This document shows positions 1-11,440 of a DNA stretch of 64,000 nucleotides, piece after piece. Source of the DNA: Odobenus rosmarus divergens (Eukaryota > Chordata > Mammalia > Carnivora > Odobenidae); NCBI RefSeq assembly GCF_000321225.1, contig NW_004450566.1:3347619-3411618 (forward strand), written 5' to 3'. A program made the position numbers and the translations under genes. Under the pieces are notes generated by a model. It was given only the letters and a program-made list of their open reading frames with translations, ran no database searches and was not told the origin of the DNA. The stretch's first letter is position 1, and each line of letters opens with the position of its first letter.

Positions 1-450
1 GTCTCTGCAGCCGGCTCCCCGCTCCAATACCTGGGAGCTCTGCTGCACTCAGGTACCCCCGGTCTTTCTGTGACCCCAAGGGTCCTGAGGCCACACTGTC
101 TTGCGAGGGTTCCACCCCCAGCTTAGCCACTGGAGCGATGACCCTCAGCGGGGCCGACTTCTAAAAGTTCCGATTTTGTGCTCCGCGGCTCTAGCACTTG
201 CCAGAAGCGGCTGATGGAGGCCCCCTCCACCGCCGTCTATCCTCCCGAATATCGCCTCGGATTCACTTCTCCGCACGTCCTACCTTCCAGAAGGTGGTCG
301 CTTTTCTGTTCAGAGTGTTGTTACTATTCTTATCTTCGATCTCCTGTTGAGTTCGTAGGTGTTCAGAATGGTTTGATCCCTATTCAGCTGAATTCCTGAG
401 ACCAGATGAAATCCAGGTCTCCTACTCCTCCGCCATCTTGCTCCGCCCCC
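1..450 (-). mobile_element. Carnivore L1 (LINE-1), 5' end of 5' UTR, running off the left edge
   Basis: Read on the minus strand, the block begins at base 450 with a G-run followed by CGGAGCAAGATGGCGG, the typical start of a carnivore L1, and continues as GC- and CpG-rich 5' UTR to the window edge. An AAGATGGCGG motif sits at L1 bases 12-21 (window 430-439), matching the YY1 site near the start of human L1. An intact 5' end suggests a full-length or near full-length copy whose ORF1 and ORF2 lie outside the window. Its GC content contrasts with the AT-rich surroundings. The short plus-strand ORF at 178-399 lies within this UTR and is not a gene. Confidence 0.8.
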
Positions 451-650
451 TCAACCAATCTAAGTGACCAACTCTTGATTTTGGCTCAGGTCATGATCTC
501 GTGGTCCTGGGATCGAGCCCCACATTGGGTTCCATGCTCAGCACAGAGTCTGCTTGTCTCTCTCCCTCTGCTCCTCCTCTTGCATGTATTCATCTTCTCT
601 CTCTCTCTCAAATAACTAAATAAAGTCTTTAAAAATAAAATAAAATATAT
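451..650 (+). mobile_element. Can-SINE lacking its first ~15 bases, abutting the L1 5' end
   Basis: The sequence resembles the Can-SINE body: a degenerate A-box region, GGCTCAGGTCATGATCTCG, a CT-rich stretch, then an A-rich tail with AAATAACTAAATAAAG. The expected first ~15 bases are replaced by the L1 5' end at base 450. The simplest reading is that the L1 integrated into this SINE and the missing head lies left of the window, beyond the L1 3' end. Confidence 0.8.
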
Positions 651-1175
651 AGATGCCCATATGTAGATTTTTAAAAATTTGTTTCTATTTCTCTCTCTCT
701 CTTTCTCTTTGTGGTATGTGATTTTGTTTTCTAGTATGTCTAATAATTTTTTTGAATGCTGGACATTTCTTATGAAAATGAAAATTAGAGATATAATGGA
801 CTCTGGATAATGTTATTTTTCCCGCAGAGGGTATTTATTTTCCCTTCTGTCAAGCAATATGGTGGCTATAGTTCATAGAAATCAGGGGGTGAACTATTCA
901 TAACTGGCTTAAGACTTACTGAGAGCTGTTCTTTGTGGCTTACCTTTAATCCTAGTCTATAGATCTCTGTGTACCCTGCTACAAGTCTCTCCTTCCAAGA
1001 AACGTAAGAGGACTGAAAACTCTTACCAGTCTCACAAGCAAGTCTGCTTATTAGTCCCCTCTCCCACTTACAACTTTATAATTAGTATATACCTCAAGAA
1101 AAATATCTGGTGAGTGTTACTTTTACTTTTTTGTATCTCTCTCTTAGTTCTTGGCTCCTCAAGCCTTCCCTATGT

Positions 1176-1405
1176 TTTTTTAATTTTAATTTAATTTAAT
1201 TTAATTTTTTTTTTGAGAGAGAGAGAGAGAGAGTGAGTGCATGGGTAGAGGGAGGGTCAGAGGGAAAGGGAGAGAGAGAATCTTAACCAGGCTCCATGTC
1301 CAGAATGGAGCTTGGTCATGGGGCTCCATCTCAGGACCCTGAGGTCATGACCTGAGCCAAAATCAAGAGTCAGATGCTTAACTGACTGAGCCATGCAGGA
1401 GCCCC
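1176..1405 (-). mobile_element. Can-SINE, older subfamily
   Basis: This is a complete Can-SINE in reverse orientation: T-rich tail complement, GA-rich stretch, ACCTGAGCCAAAATCAAGAG (older-subfamily signature), and a head ending in ACTGAGCC. Flanks near 1160-1175 and 1406-1422 (CAAGCCTTCCC versus CAAGCCTTTCCC) look like an imperfect TSD. Divergence in the head and the flanks suggests an older insertion. Confidence 0.85.
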
Positions 1406-2290
1406 CAAGCCTTTCCCATATTACTTTTATCTTCCCAAGAAGATAAGTGGTGTGCAACAAGATAATTCAATATGAGTGGAGCAGAATCCAGTATAATTCA
1501 ATATGAGTGGGACTAGGCCTCAGAATCCATGATACTACTAGATGATGTTTTGATTTGGAAACTATTGGTGATTCTTACCCTAAACATGCAAGAGGTTTCA
1601 ACAAGCCTCAAGACAAAAGGGGATGCAAAAACACTTATGAAAGAAAAATTCAGGATATAGAGAAGCTATTCATTATGTATCAGCTATTTAATGTAGTAAA
1701 AATGAGTGGAAGGACTGTGGGTAGAAGAAAATCTACAGGCTATGTGGGTTTAACTCATTCCATACTTATCAAGGATTGTTCATTTTAAAACTGCCTATTA
1801 TCAACAACATAAAATAATAGGTTTCACTGAAAATTTATCTTAAAATGTATTTGATGAATATAAAAGCATAAGTGTATTTTATTAAGGATAATTAGAACAA
1901 TATATAATCTGCCTCTTGTGTAAATAAAATTATAATCAACATATAAATTTAAAAGGCAGTAAAGTTTTCAGTACGTTAATTTCCTTGTTCCATGTTTCTT
2001 TCTTGTCTCTTCCTAGACATGTATATTTATTTATATAAAATTGAATATTTATAGTTATATATATTTAATATATCTAAATCATAGAAATAGAATATTGTAT
2101 TTCATTTTATATAATGAACATTTTCTCATATTAATACATATTCTTTATATGGTAAGTTGTTATATGTATGTGTTATATTGTCCTTATTCTGCCATTTGCT
2201 CAATCATTCTGCTATGTATTTACACTTACAATATGTTATTTTTAATAATATGTTATTGTAAATAACATTTTTAAAAACTTTTAAACTCCA

Positions 2291-2515
2291 GGCGCCTGGG
2301 TGGCTCAGTCATTAAGCATCTGCCTTCAGCTTGGGTCATGATCCCAGGGTCCTGGGATCAAGCCCTGCATCAGGGTCCCTACTCTGCGGGAAGCCTGCTT
2401 CTCCCTCTTCCCACTCCCCCTGTTTGTGTTCCCTCTCTTGCTGTGTCTCTCTGTCAAATAAATAAATAAAATCTTAAAAAAATAAAATAAAAGGCATGTA
2501 TCTTTAAAAAAAAAT
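2291..2515 (+). mobile_element. Can-SINE, full length
   Basis: The head GGCGCCTGGGTGGCTCAGTC is followed by the usual body, a CT-rich stretch, GTCAAATAAATAAATAAAAT and an A-rich tail with extra bases. Flanking CTTTTAAACTC (2278-2288) and CTTTTAAGCTC (about 2516-2526) form a likely TSD with one mismatch. Confidence 0.92.
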
Positions 2516-2527
2516 CTTTTAAGCTCA

Positions 2528-4213
2528 TATATATTTTTTTTTATTCTTTTGCTGGATGATTACCATTGTATAAGTTTCCATAAGAGGGATACTCTTATGG
2601 TCGACGGGCATGTCCATTTATATTTGGATATTTTAATATAATGTTTAAATTGCTGCCATTAGTAAAATTTGAATATTAATTTCACTATGATCAGGTAGCA
2701 CTAAGCATTATGGTTAATTATATTAATTTAATGCAATATAATATTTGAAATGGTTTAATGGAATTTCTTAGGTAATTACTGATTTTTAAAACTTATATTA
2801 GAAACCTAGAAAACTATCAGATCTTGAGCAAGTTCCACTTAGATAAGCTACCAGATCAGGTACCACTAGAATCCTCCGTATAACTACTTGGGATTAGAAT
2901 GCTCAGTATACATAGCACCTCCTGACTCACTAAAAATCATGTTAGTACTCTTCCACCTTTAATGTGCTGTATTAAATAAGCACTGAAAAAAGTTCCTACT
3001 TTTATATACTGTAATTCTTGATTACATTGAATATACGTTTCTTTATGAAATATTTAGGAAGAACAACAGGAATAAGGAAGCTCAGAAAATGTAAGAGATA
3101 TCTATTAATTATCAAATTAGGAATTTTAAAGCAGGTATGGACTGATGAGAAAAACTGCTAAAACAGTTTTGATGATACCCTTATAATTGCATTCATTATA
3201 TATAGATCCCTATATGTAAAATTAAGGTGTTAATATTTTGAGTAAATTTTTAAATTTTTATTTCCCTTAAATATCTGATTTTTAACAGCCTCCTCAGTCT
3301 TTACATTCATAAAAATTTAAACTTATTTAATATACATTTACAAATTTCAAAAACCTTAAAATATAAAATTGTATAAAGTGAGAGGTCTTCCTTCTACCCT
3401 TGACTCCCTGTACTAATTCTCAGCATCCCTTATACTATTATTTATTTCTTATATATCATTCCTGGAGATTTTTATGACAAGCATTTTTATGTATTGGTTT
3501 TACTGAAATATAGAAGTTTCACTTAACACAAAGTATCTATTTTTCTCTCTAATGTGAAAGGCATTTAGTAAATAGATTAATTAAAATTATTTTCAAAAGT
3601 TTTATGTTGAAGACAACTCAAGAAAGTGTAAATCAAAGGATTTTAATTTCTGATCCTATCTATAAATTAAGATGTAATTGTCATATATAATTATTAAAAT
3701 TCAACTCAGTGCTTTATCTTGCCTAGCAAAAAGTCTGGACATAAGAAAACTCCAATGCTATTTAATTCAAGGTTCATTAATAATCTCAGACTTCTAAATT
3801 ATTTTTATCTTTGTTATATCAGTATATCACTTTCTACCGAAACAAATGGTTTTCATGTTTTCAAGAAGCTAAACTAGTTCCAGACTTCATATCCACAGAC
3901 AATAATGACTAGGCAAGGCAAAGGCCACTCATTCACATGCTTCCCCTTTTAAAAATGAGAAACCTTTTAATGAAGCATTTTCTTTCCTAGCACATTTACC
4001 ATTACATCTTATGGAGCAAAATAGCTCACACGCTCACCAATAAACCACTAAGAGTAAGGGGATTACTTTCAGACGTTTAAACAAGCACACTTTTACCACA
4101 TAAATATGTTGTAAGAAACACTAGAATCAATTCCAGTCTCATTTAGTGAGAAGGGAGTATAGGATAATAATAAACAGTGTTTTCTATACTTACTGTGATC
4201 ACTAATTTGAACA
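2528..4213. other. AT-rich sequence, nothing recognised
   Basis: Very AT-rich, no usable ORF and no repeat that I can name. TTAAAT/ATTTAA-type words dominate. Confidence 0.6.
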
Positions 4214-4280
4214 AAAGGAAGGAAGGAAGAAAGAAAGGAAAAGAGAAACAAACAAAGAAAAAACACAAAAAAGATTTGAC
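4214..4280. repeat. A/G-rich low-complexity tract
   Basis: GGAAGGAAGAAAGAAAGG units grade into an A-rich run. The short lysine-rich ORF across it (4177-4362) is an artefact of the composition. Confidence 0.7.
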
Positions 4281-4403
4281 TAATAATGGAGAAAAACCAC
4301 TGAGTAAATGTTTAAATAAAAGAACGTGGGAAACTGGTATTGAGAAAGAAGTAAATATGTAGTGAACAGATACGTCTTCATTAACCACTCAGTAGATGTC
4401 AAG

Positions 4404-4794
4404 CATTAGTCAGGTCAGGCTGCTATAACAAAATATCATGAACTGGGTGGCTTAAACAACAGAAAATTATATCCTTACAGTTCTAAAGTTTGGAAGTCCA
4501 AGATCAAGGTGCTGGCCAACTTGGCTGCTAGTGAAGACTCTTTTCTTGGCCTGCAGATGGCTGCCTTCTCCCTGAGTCCTCACCAGCTTATCTTTATGTT
4601 CCTGCAAGGAGAGAGAGAGTGAGCTCTCTGGTGTCTCTTCTTAGAAAAACACTAATTTTATTGGATCAGTGCACCACCCTTAATCTCATTTAACTTTAAT
4701 TACCTTCTTTAAGTCCCTGTCTCTGAATACAGTAACACTGGGGTTTAGGATTTCAACTTAAGAATTTGGGGAGGTCACAATTTAGTCCATAACA
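4404..4794 (-). mobile_element. MLT1-type LTR (ERVL-MaLR), near complete
   Basis: On the minus strand it starts TGTTATGGACTAAATTGTGA and runs through a typical MLT1A-like order: a GAGAGAG segment, GGCAGCCATCTGCAGGCC, CTTGATCTTGGACTTCC, and GTTGTTTAAGCCACCCAGT close to the end at TGACTAATGC. Length (~390 bases) is near that of the family consensus as I know it. It is a solo LTR; no internal retroviral sequence is adjacent. Confidence 0.8.
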
Positions 4795-6439
4795 ATGTAC
4801 CAGTGTTAATAGAAATATATATTTCAACATATAATGGTTGACATATAGATGATGATATAAATGGAGAAAAGCAATGATTGCAAAACATCTTTCCAAAACT
4901 TACAGTGGAAAAAAATCTGCACTCTTGAATTGAAGTTAAAAAGCAAATTTAAAAACCTCTTGCTAGCAAATATTACCATAACATCTTCAGTAATGATGAT
5001 TTGGTGCTTCCAGCAACAGTAAATGATTTAGATAGTGTTAGTAATACTTCCAATTTACCCTTTGACTGGTTTTATCACCCAAATATAAACAGGACATGCT
5101 GCCCCAGAGCAGAGTTACTTGCTTTTGATTCTGTAGACTTTTAATACTGTAATTTTTCGACACAAGGTCGGGAAAAGGAGAGGCCCTGTGAGGATTTCTA
5201 AATCATTGCTTTTTTCTCCAGGAACACAGCTTTAATTTCTGGTCAGTTCAGTTCAGAAACAATGAGCCTTTGAGACCTAATTCATGAGTTCAACTAGTGT
5301 TGACTGTTTGGTTGTGTTCTTCTTTAAACTATGTTAGAACAGAAACCATTTTGTCAAAGGCCGAGCTGATAGCATATGGGGAGACAAACCCCAAGATAAT
5401 ATTACTTTCCTGTTGCTAGAGGAATAGTTTCAAAACTTAGAGCATCAGAAAGGGCAGTTGGTAGATAGTACTATTTGCTTTGTGGTTATTTACAATATAG
5501 TCCCTAAAGGAGTTGTGAAACGTCACCTAGGAATTAGATCCCATGAACATAATGAGGAAAACATGAGTATTAAAATAAGGCATAAGTCAAAATAAACTAT
5601 TAAAACTATTTAAACAGTTGATGAGAAACCATACTATTGAAAACAATACTTCTATAACCCTGCAGAGCTGGAGGCTGGTTAGCAGGTCTCTGTGAAGAGG
5701 AGCTCATAATATGAAAGCTTTTCCATGGCAGGGGGCAGGCGTTAGTTTTAAGAACACAGCCAACTCAAAATGCTCTAATTTTTACCTTTGGAAATGACAA
5801 AGCATTGTATATCTGAAACTGGAAAGCTCTGAGCTACTTGTTTTTTAATATTTTTTTATTAATTTTTTCCCTATCAGCCTTAACCCTCTCACATCAGATG
5901 AATATCTCAATATGAAAAAGAAAAAAGTGATATATATATATGCAGCACAGATTACAATATAGTACATGATTTATTTGAAAATCAGCCTTCAGAACAGGAG
6001 GTGAATGGAGATAGCATATAAGATAGCAGCCTAAGAAGTGTCATTTAGCATTCTGGAAAATCTTTGTTAAGTAATGTCATGGTTTACATAAATATAACTA
6101 AAACATTAATAAAAGTTAGGGAAATAGAATAGTGTTTGAAAATTCATGAACTATATTTAGATCACTTCTTTATAAACTACAATGGTGAAATTAGCTCACA
6201 TCTTGTAAAAGAAAGCTCCCCTCATATGTAATTTTTTTTTTTACTTCAGTAAGTAGGCTTTTCTGCAAAGGATTAACCTGCTATTAGTATGTGGTGTGCA
6301 TATTGTAGAGATTTCTTTCATTTTCATAGTTTGGTATGATTAGTATAAAAATAGATCCACTTTTAAAATTCCAAGCAAACTAACATAAAGGAATTTTATC
6401 AACATATAGCACATAAATGTATTTTTTTAGTTATAGATT
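4795..6439. other. AT-rich sequence, nothing recognised
   Basis: No recognisable gene, RNA or repeat. A short TATATATATATG run lies at about 5931-5942. Confidence 0.55.
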
Positions 6440-6864
6440 TAGTTACTCTATCTTGTATGGTTTTTATCTAATATCCTTTCTCTTTCAGTAGCTCATCCAA
6501 GAAACCACATTTCATGTAATTGTTACATCTCCTTAGGCTCCTATTGGCTGTTAACAGTTTCTCAGACCTGTCTTGTTTCTAATGACCTTGACAGTTTTGA
6601 GAATTACAGGTTCAATATTTTTTAGAATGATCTTCTAGAATTTGTCTGACATCTCTCTCATGACTAGATTGTAGTGAAGGGTTTTTGGTAGGAATGCTAC
6701 CACCAGTAAAGGGTCATTTTCATCACATTGTATTAAGGATACATAGTATTAACATGATTTATTACTGTTGATATTGCCCTAGTCATGAGGCTAAGGTAGT
6801 GTTAGTCAGGTTTCTCTACTACAAAGTTACTGTTTTCCCCCTTTTTAATAGTGTACCCATATCT
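6440..6864 (-). mobile_element. Ancient L1 (L1M) 3' UTR fragment, left part
   Basis: The + strand reads as the reverse complement of a known mammalian-wide L1M 3' region: TTCTAATGACCTTGACAGTT, GGGTTTTTGGTAGGAATGCT and TTTCTCTACTACAAAGTTAC. It is the same 3' UTR type as the block at 42.2-42.6 kb. A younger L1 tail interrupts it at 6877-7034 and the L1M continues to about 7700. Confidence 0.7.
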
Positions 6865-6876
6865 ATGAATATTTCT

Positions 6877-7034
6877 CTTTTTATTTCTTTTTTATTTAAT
6901 TTTAATTCCAGTATAGTTAACACAGAGTGTTGTATTAGTTTCAGGTGTACACTATAGTGATTCAGGAATTCCGGTGCTCACCATGGTAAGTGCACTCCTT
7001 TATCCCCATCCCCTATACCACCCATCCCCCCATC
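6877..7034 (-). mobile_element. Short carnivore L1 3' end nested in L1M
   Basis: The T-rich start at 6877 (A-tail complement) is followed by AATTCCAGTATAGTTAACAC and CAGGTGTACACTATAGTGAT, typical of a carnivore L1 3' UTR. A perfect 12-base TSD, ATGAATATTTCT, lies at 6865-6876 and 7035-7046, giving a severely 5'-truncated insertion of about 158 bases. Confidence 0.85.
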
Positions 7035-7046
7035 ATGAATATTTCT

Positions 7047-7700
7047 ATATGTAAACATCTGTATCTACATTAAGCTAACCATGAGTTTGTACTATTGTCT
7101 CTAACTCTAATCATTATCACATGAATTATTTTAGCCTTTTTGTTTTAACTGTATATTCCCATTCCACCTGTGAGAAACCTGATTTCTATCATTCATCATC
7201 CATTCATTGAATTGTTCAATTGCAGTATACCTGTAGTATTAGAATATTTTCCCATATTCCTTTGGGGCTCAACTTTATCAACTAAAGTACAGATTGGTTT
7301 GTTTCACTTAGTAATGTGCATTTAAGGTTTATCTGTGTCTTTTAGTGGCATGATTGCTCACTTCTTCCTTCCTCCCTCCCTTCCTTCCTTCCTTTCTTTT
7401 TTTTCCTTCTTTCCTTCTTTCTTTCTTTCTGAATGATATTCTATCCTAATGCACAGTTTATCTGTTCATTTATAGAAGGACATCTTGGTGATTCTTGTTT
7501 AGGGAAATTATGATCAAAACTACTATAAATGTGTGTCTTCATGTGTTTTTGTGAACATAAGTTTTCAAAGCAATTGGGTACATACCTTGGAGTGGTTTTG
7601 TTGAGTCCTGTGGTGAGATTGTGTTTAACTTTTTAAGAAAGTGCTAAACCTTCTTCCAAAGTGGTTGTACCATTTTTTTTCCAGCCAGTAATTTCTTGCA
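7047..7700 (-). mobile_element. Ancient L1 (L1M) fragment, right part
   Basis: Continuation of the 6440-6864 element toward ORF2. GTCTTCATGTGTTTTTGTGA and GCTAAACCTTCTTCCAAAG match the antisense of the L1M ORF2 end and 3' region. A CT microsatellite at 7362-7432 interrupts it. Confidence 0.65.
7362..7432. repeat. (CTTT/CCTT)n microsatellite
   Basis: Pyrimidine tract of CTTCCTTCCTCCC and CTTTCTTT units inside the L1M fragment. Confidence 0.85.
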
Positions 7701-8820
7701 AATTCATAAGTGATTTGTGTGAGCAAATTTAAAATCCAAGAGATTAATAGATAGCCATAAAATAAGATACACAGCGTCCAGATCATAAAGTCCAAGTGTC
7801 CATTCAAACTATGGAAGGGAGGAATCATCACTGAAAATTTTTTATTAGTTGGAGGGATATAATTACTTATATATTAAAATTATAATTTTTGCAGCAGTGT
7901 TAGGAATGGAAATGTGAGATAAAAGTTGGAATAAGGAAAAGCATTATACTGTTGGACAAAGAAATCTGAATTACAGATGACAATAGAAACAGTGATGGAA
8001 GATGGGAAACAATGGAGCTGGAAAGGTAGACTCATTCTAAATTGTTATGGAGATGCAATTGATAATGGCTGACTGGATGTGGGAGGTCAGTGAGGAGAAT
8101 TTGGCCAGGTGTCTCACTTGGTTTAGTGGCACCATTAACCAGGATGTTGAACAGAAGAGAAGCTTGGCCTAAGAATACAGTGAGATTAGGTTGATAAATA
8201 CTGAATTTAAGCAGCCTGTGGGATATCCAGGTATAGGTATAAGATATTTCATATAAAGATTTAGAAATCATAAGACAAATCTTGACTGGAGAGACAGATT
8301 GGAGAAGCGTTTCTCTGTAGGGTGTTGGTTAGAGTCATGGATGCTAAAGACGAGATGAGAGAAGACAGACACAGTAGTTCTGGCTTTATAATCAAAATAT
8401 AAGAGATGAAAACAAACCCCCGTAGGTTAAGAAACTGTGACAGACACAACTGAAAATGATCCATGCTTAAAGAAAAAAAATAGAGAAAACCACAGTAGCA
8501 CTTGTGAAAAAAAAATCAGATTTTTGAATTCAATCACAGATTTGCTGAGTCACAATCTCTGGGGCTTTGAAAAACTGCATTTAAAAAATTCAGTAAATAT
8601 AGTCTAAACTATGAAAGACTATTGAGAGTAAATACCATTTTGTAATGAATTAAGGGTATATGGAAGATGAGAAAATGGAGGCATTGAATAGAATTTATGT
8701 ACTCATAAAATTTGGCAGCAAAAGATAGGAGAGAAACTGCAAGTGTAGGGTGGGTATTAAACATGAAGAGATAAAACAAAGGACAGAGAGAGGATTCCTG
8801 ATGGAAAAATATTCAACTTG

Positions 8821-8882
8821 AATATATACATATCTATATTATATATCTGTGTATATGTATATTTTATACATGCATGTGTATA
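8821..8882. repeat. AT/TA-rich low-complexity tract
   Basis: Runs of ATATATACATATCTATATTA type. It explains the short ORF on the minus strand here. Confidence 0.7.
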
Positions 8883-8892
8883 AACAGAGAGG

Positions 8893-9085
8893 CTAGTGGT
8901 TAAGAATGTGGGCGAAGGCGTCTTAGCTCTGAGAACCACCAACTGTGACATTTTGAGCAGTTACTTGACCCATGTTTCAGGATCTTCCTCTGCATCAGAA
9001 AGAATAATACCTCCTTCCTGAAGGAGTCTGGGAGGACTACATAAAGTGAAGTAGGAAAGACTTGGTGTAATACTTGCTACATTAA
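8893..9085 (+). mobile_element. MIR SINE
   Basis: GTGGTTAAGAATGTGGGC, a degenerate core, then AGCAGTTACTTGACCC, TTCCTCTGCATCAGAAAGA and AATACCTCCTTCC follow the MIR order (tRNA-like head, core, LINE2-like 3' part). It is well diverged. Confidence 0.7.
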
Positions 9086-10904
9086 TGAACGCTAATTAGG
9101 TATTTTGCTAGCGATATGCCTTCAGTTCCTAAAAAGGTTCTGGTCTAGGATAGGGCAAAAAATCCAAAAGTCAAACATATACTAACTAGAAAGAAAATAC
9201 ACTTAATAAAAATAAAAAAGCCTATATCTTTATCCCTTTTTTCAATAGAAATCCTCTTCTTTAGTAATACCGTAAAGCATTGAAAAACAGTAAATCCAAC
9301 ATTTCTCAGCTAGCATTCCCAGAAGAAAATCCCCAGCAGCAGTATACCTACAGCTCTACAACTTAGAGGATGAGTTTTTCTTATAGTTGGGGAAAAACAT
9401 GCTCTTTCTGTGCTCTCTAAATATACTTTGGTTGGTAGAAATATTCCACTTTTCAGCAATGAAAATTTCAAACATTGGTTGATTTCCAGAGATGTAAATG
9501 TTTAAATACCTGGATTTTGTATTGTTCTATTTGTTAGTCAAATGTGTAAATAAGGCCCTGAGGAAAAAGTCACTGTGAAAGTTTCTCAATTATAATTAAG
9601 ACAGAACATGTGAGAGTAGTTACTTCCGTGAGCTCGTCCAGGTAGGCAGATATTTAACTTCTGCGTGAATCGCATGAAGATCATGCTTGGGGATTAGTAA
9701 ATTGCTTCTAATAAAGTTTCAAAGCTTTTTTTTTTTTCCTTTGCTGCTCTATCCTTGGTTAATGCCTTCCTAGCAGGGATATATATGTATAATTTATAAA
9801 TGCACAGGATGTACATAACACAGGAGTGAAAACAAATCTCTGATCCTTGCCAATGCTCATTCCAGATAAGCACATACTCTAATTTATACTTAGGTTTGAT
9901 CTTTGATTAGATGAGTAGTCATGTTTACTCTCTTATGAATAATATTTAATGATTTCCTATGTAAAAAAATATTCGTTCTTACCAAATGCCTTAGCTGCAT
10001 GGCATTCACTTAATAATAAACTCTTGGACGGTTTTAAAATAATATTTTACCGTATTGGCGTAACTGCATGTTCTTTATAATATAACAGCTTTATGCTATA
10101 AAATATTGTGTAATTATAAAACAATTAAATGTAACTTAAATTTAGCAACAGCCATAACAAACCAAAACCTGTTACTACAGTAAACTATTAGGATTACATG
10201 TTGAGCATGTGAATGATTCTACAATACTTTGTGATCCCTATCATTTAGGAAAATATATGTTTTGATGAAAGCATTGTTTCAACAAACTTTTCTAAATTAA
10301 AATGTCACTTTACAGTTTACATTACAGCCACTTCCCTGCAAAATTTCTATCTTAAATGACAAATGAGAGATTTTATTAGGTCCATAGTATTTGAATGGAT
10401 GGTACTTATTTTTTTCCTACAGTTACAACGTCTTATAGACATTGGAGTTCTAGATTTGATATTATAATTTTAAAAAAATAAATAGAAATTCTGTTATTCC
10501 TCAGACCCAGGTGGGCTCGCATCATATATGTATTGACTAAGAGTTTTAGGAGTTGAGACAATTTTAATACTGTAGAAATGGAGACAGGAAGCTGAGCTAG
10601 CTTAGGGCTCGTTTGCCTATGTAGCAAAGGATAGATAACATTTGACCACCTTTAAGTGTACAGTTTAGTGATGTTACATACATTGACATTGTCATGCTAG
10701 GTTTGGGTTTTGATCGTTAAATATCAAGTCTTAAAATGCATTTGTTCAAAATTACTTAGTGCTTCTCAGAGTGTGTGTGCTATTCAGAAAGGATGATCTG
10801 GCTAATTAGTTATGTTTTAGAGATATTTTAATGTTTAAAATAGAGGTGCTGCTTGTTAAACAGGAACACTTGCTTACATTGCTTAAAATAGGGTAAAACT
10901 AGGG
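9086..10904. other. AT-rich sequence, nothing recognised
   Basis: No coding signal or named repeat seen. Poly-T at 9726-9738 and AT-rich stretches only. Confidence 0.55.
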
Positions 10905-11440
10905 ATCCTGGACTCAAAGCCATACATATCAGATGCCTGGAGCCGAGGCCCCAAGAGGGTGGGCCTCAGGCCCTCTCGCCAAGACGGTTCTTTCTCTGCT
11001 CAAGGAAGAATTCAAAAGCAAGCCATTTAGAGAAAGGGACAAAGATTAATTAAGTATAGAAGTTAGAAAGGAGCTACTTCATACACAAAGTAGCAGTCTC
11101 TCTAGCCAGTTGAAAAAGAGGACTCCCTTTTGCCTGTAACAAAATGTTTTATGTTTTCTTCAGTTAGCTAACTATAGAGAGGGGCTTACTCTTTCACGAT
11201 GGGTTTATCATTCCCTTTGGGCAGTTAGTGTTTTCATTGTCTTAAGGTTGTGGAATTACCCCCAGGGAGCAATTTTAAGAATGTCCAGCCTGAGGGAGTG
11301 GGGTCTTGCGGTCTTCCTTCAGTCCCATCCTGTGACTCCTTTTATGACCTGCTGACCTTTAGGTTAAAGGGTCAGCCTAAAACCAAAATGGATTTACTTT
11401 GGTCAGCTTGACGCTTGAGTCTCCCTTCCCTCCTGCCTCA
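10905..11440 (-). mobile_element. LTR-like element (probable ERV solo LTR)
   Basis: This is a compact, more GC-rich block. On the minus strand it would start TGAGGCAGGAGGGAAGGG at 11440 and pass through CAAAGTAAATCCATTTTGG and GACTGAAGGAAGACCGC, ending with CTTGGCGAGAGGGCC-type sequence near 10960. Start, composition and length (~500 bases) are those of an endogenous retroviral LTR. I cannot assign the family and the left boundary is uncertain. Confidence 0.5.

Noticed and set aside
178..615. Adjacent ORFs at the left edge in GC-rich sequence, looking like a CpG-island first exon
   Set aside because: The sequence is the antisense L1 5' UTR followed by a Can-SINE.
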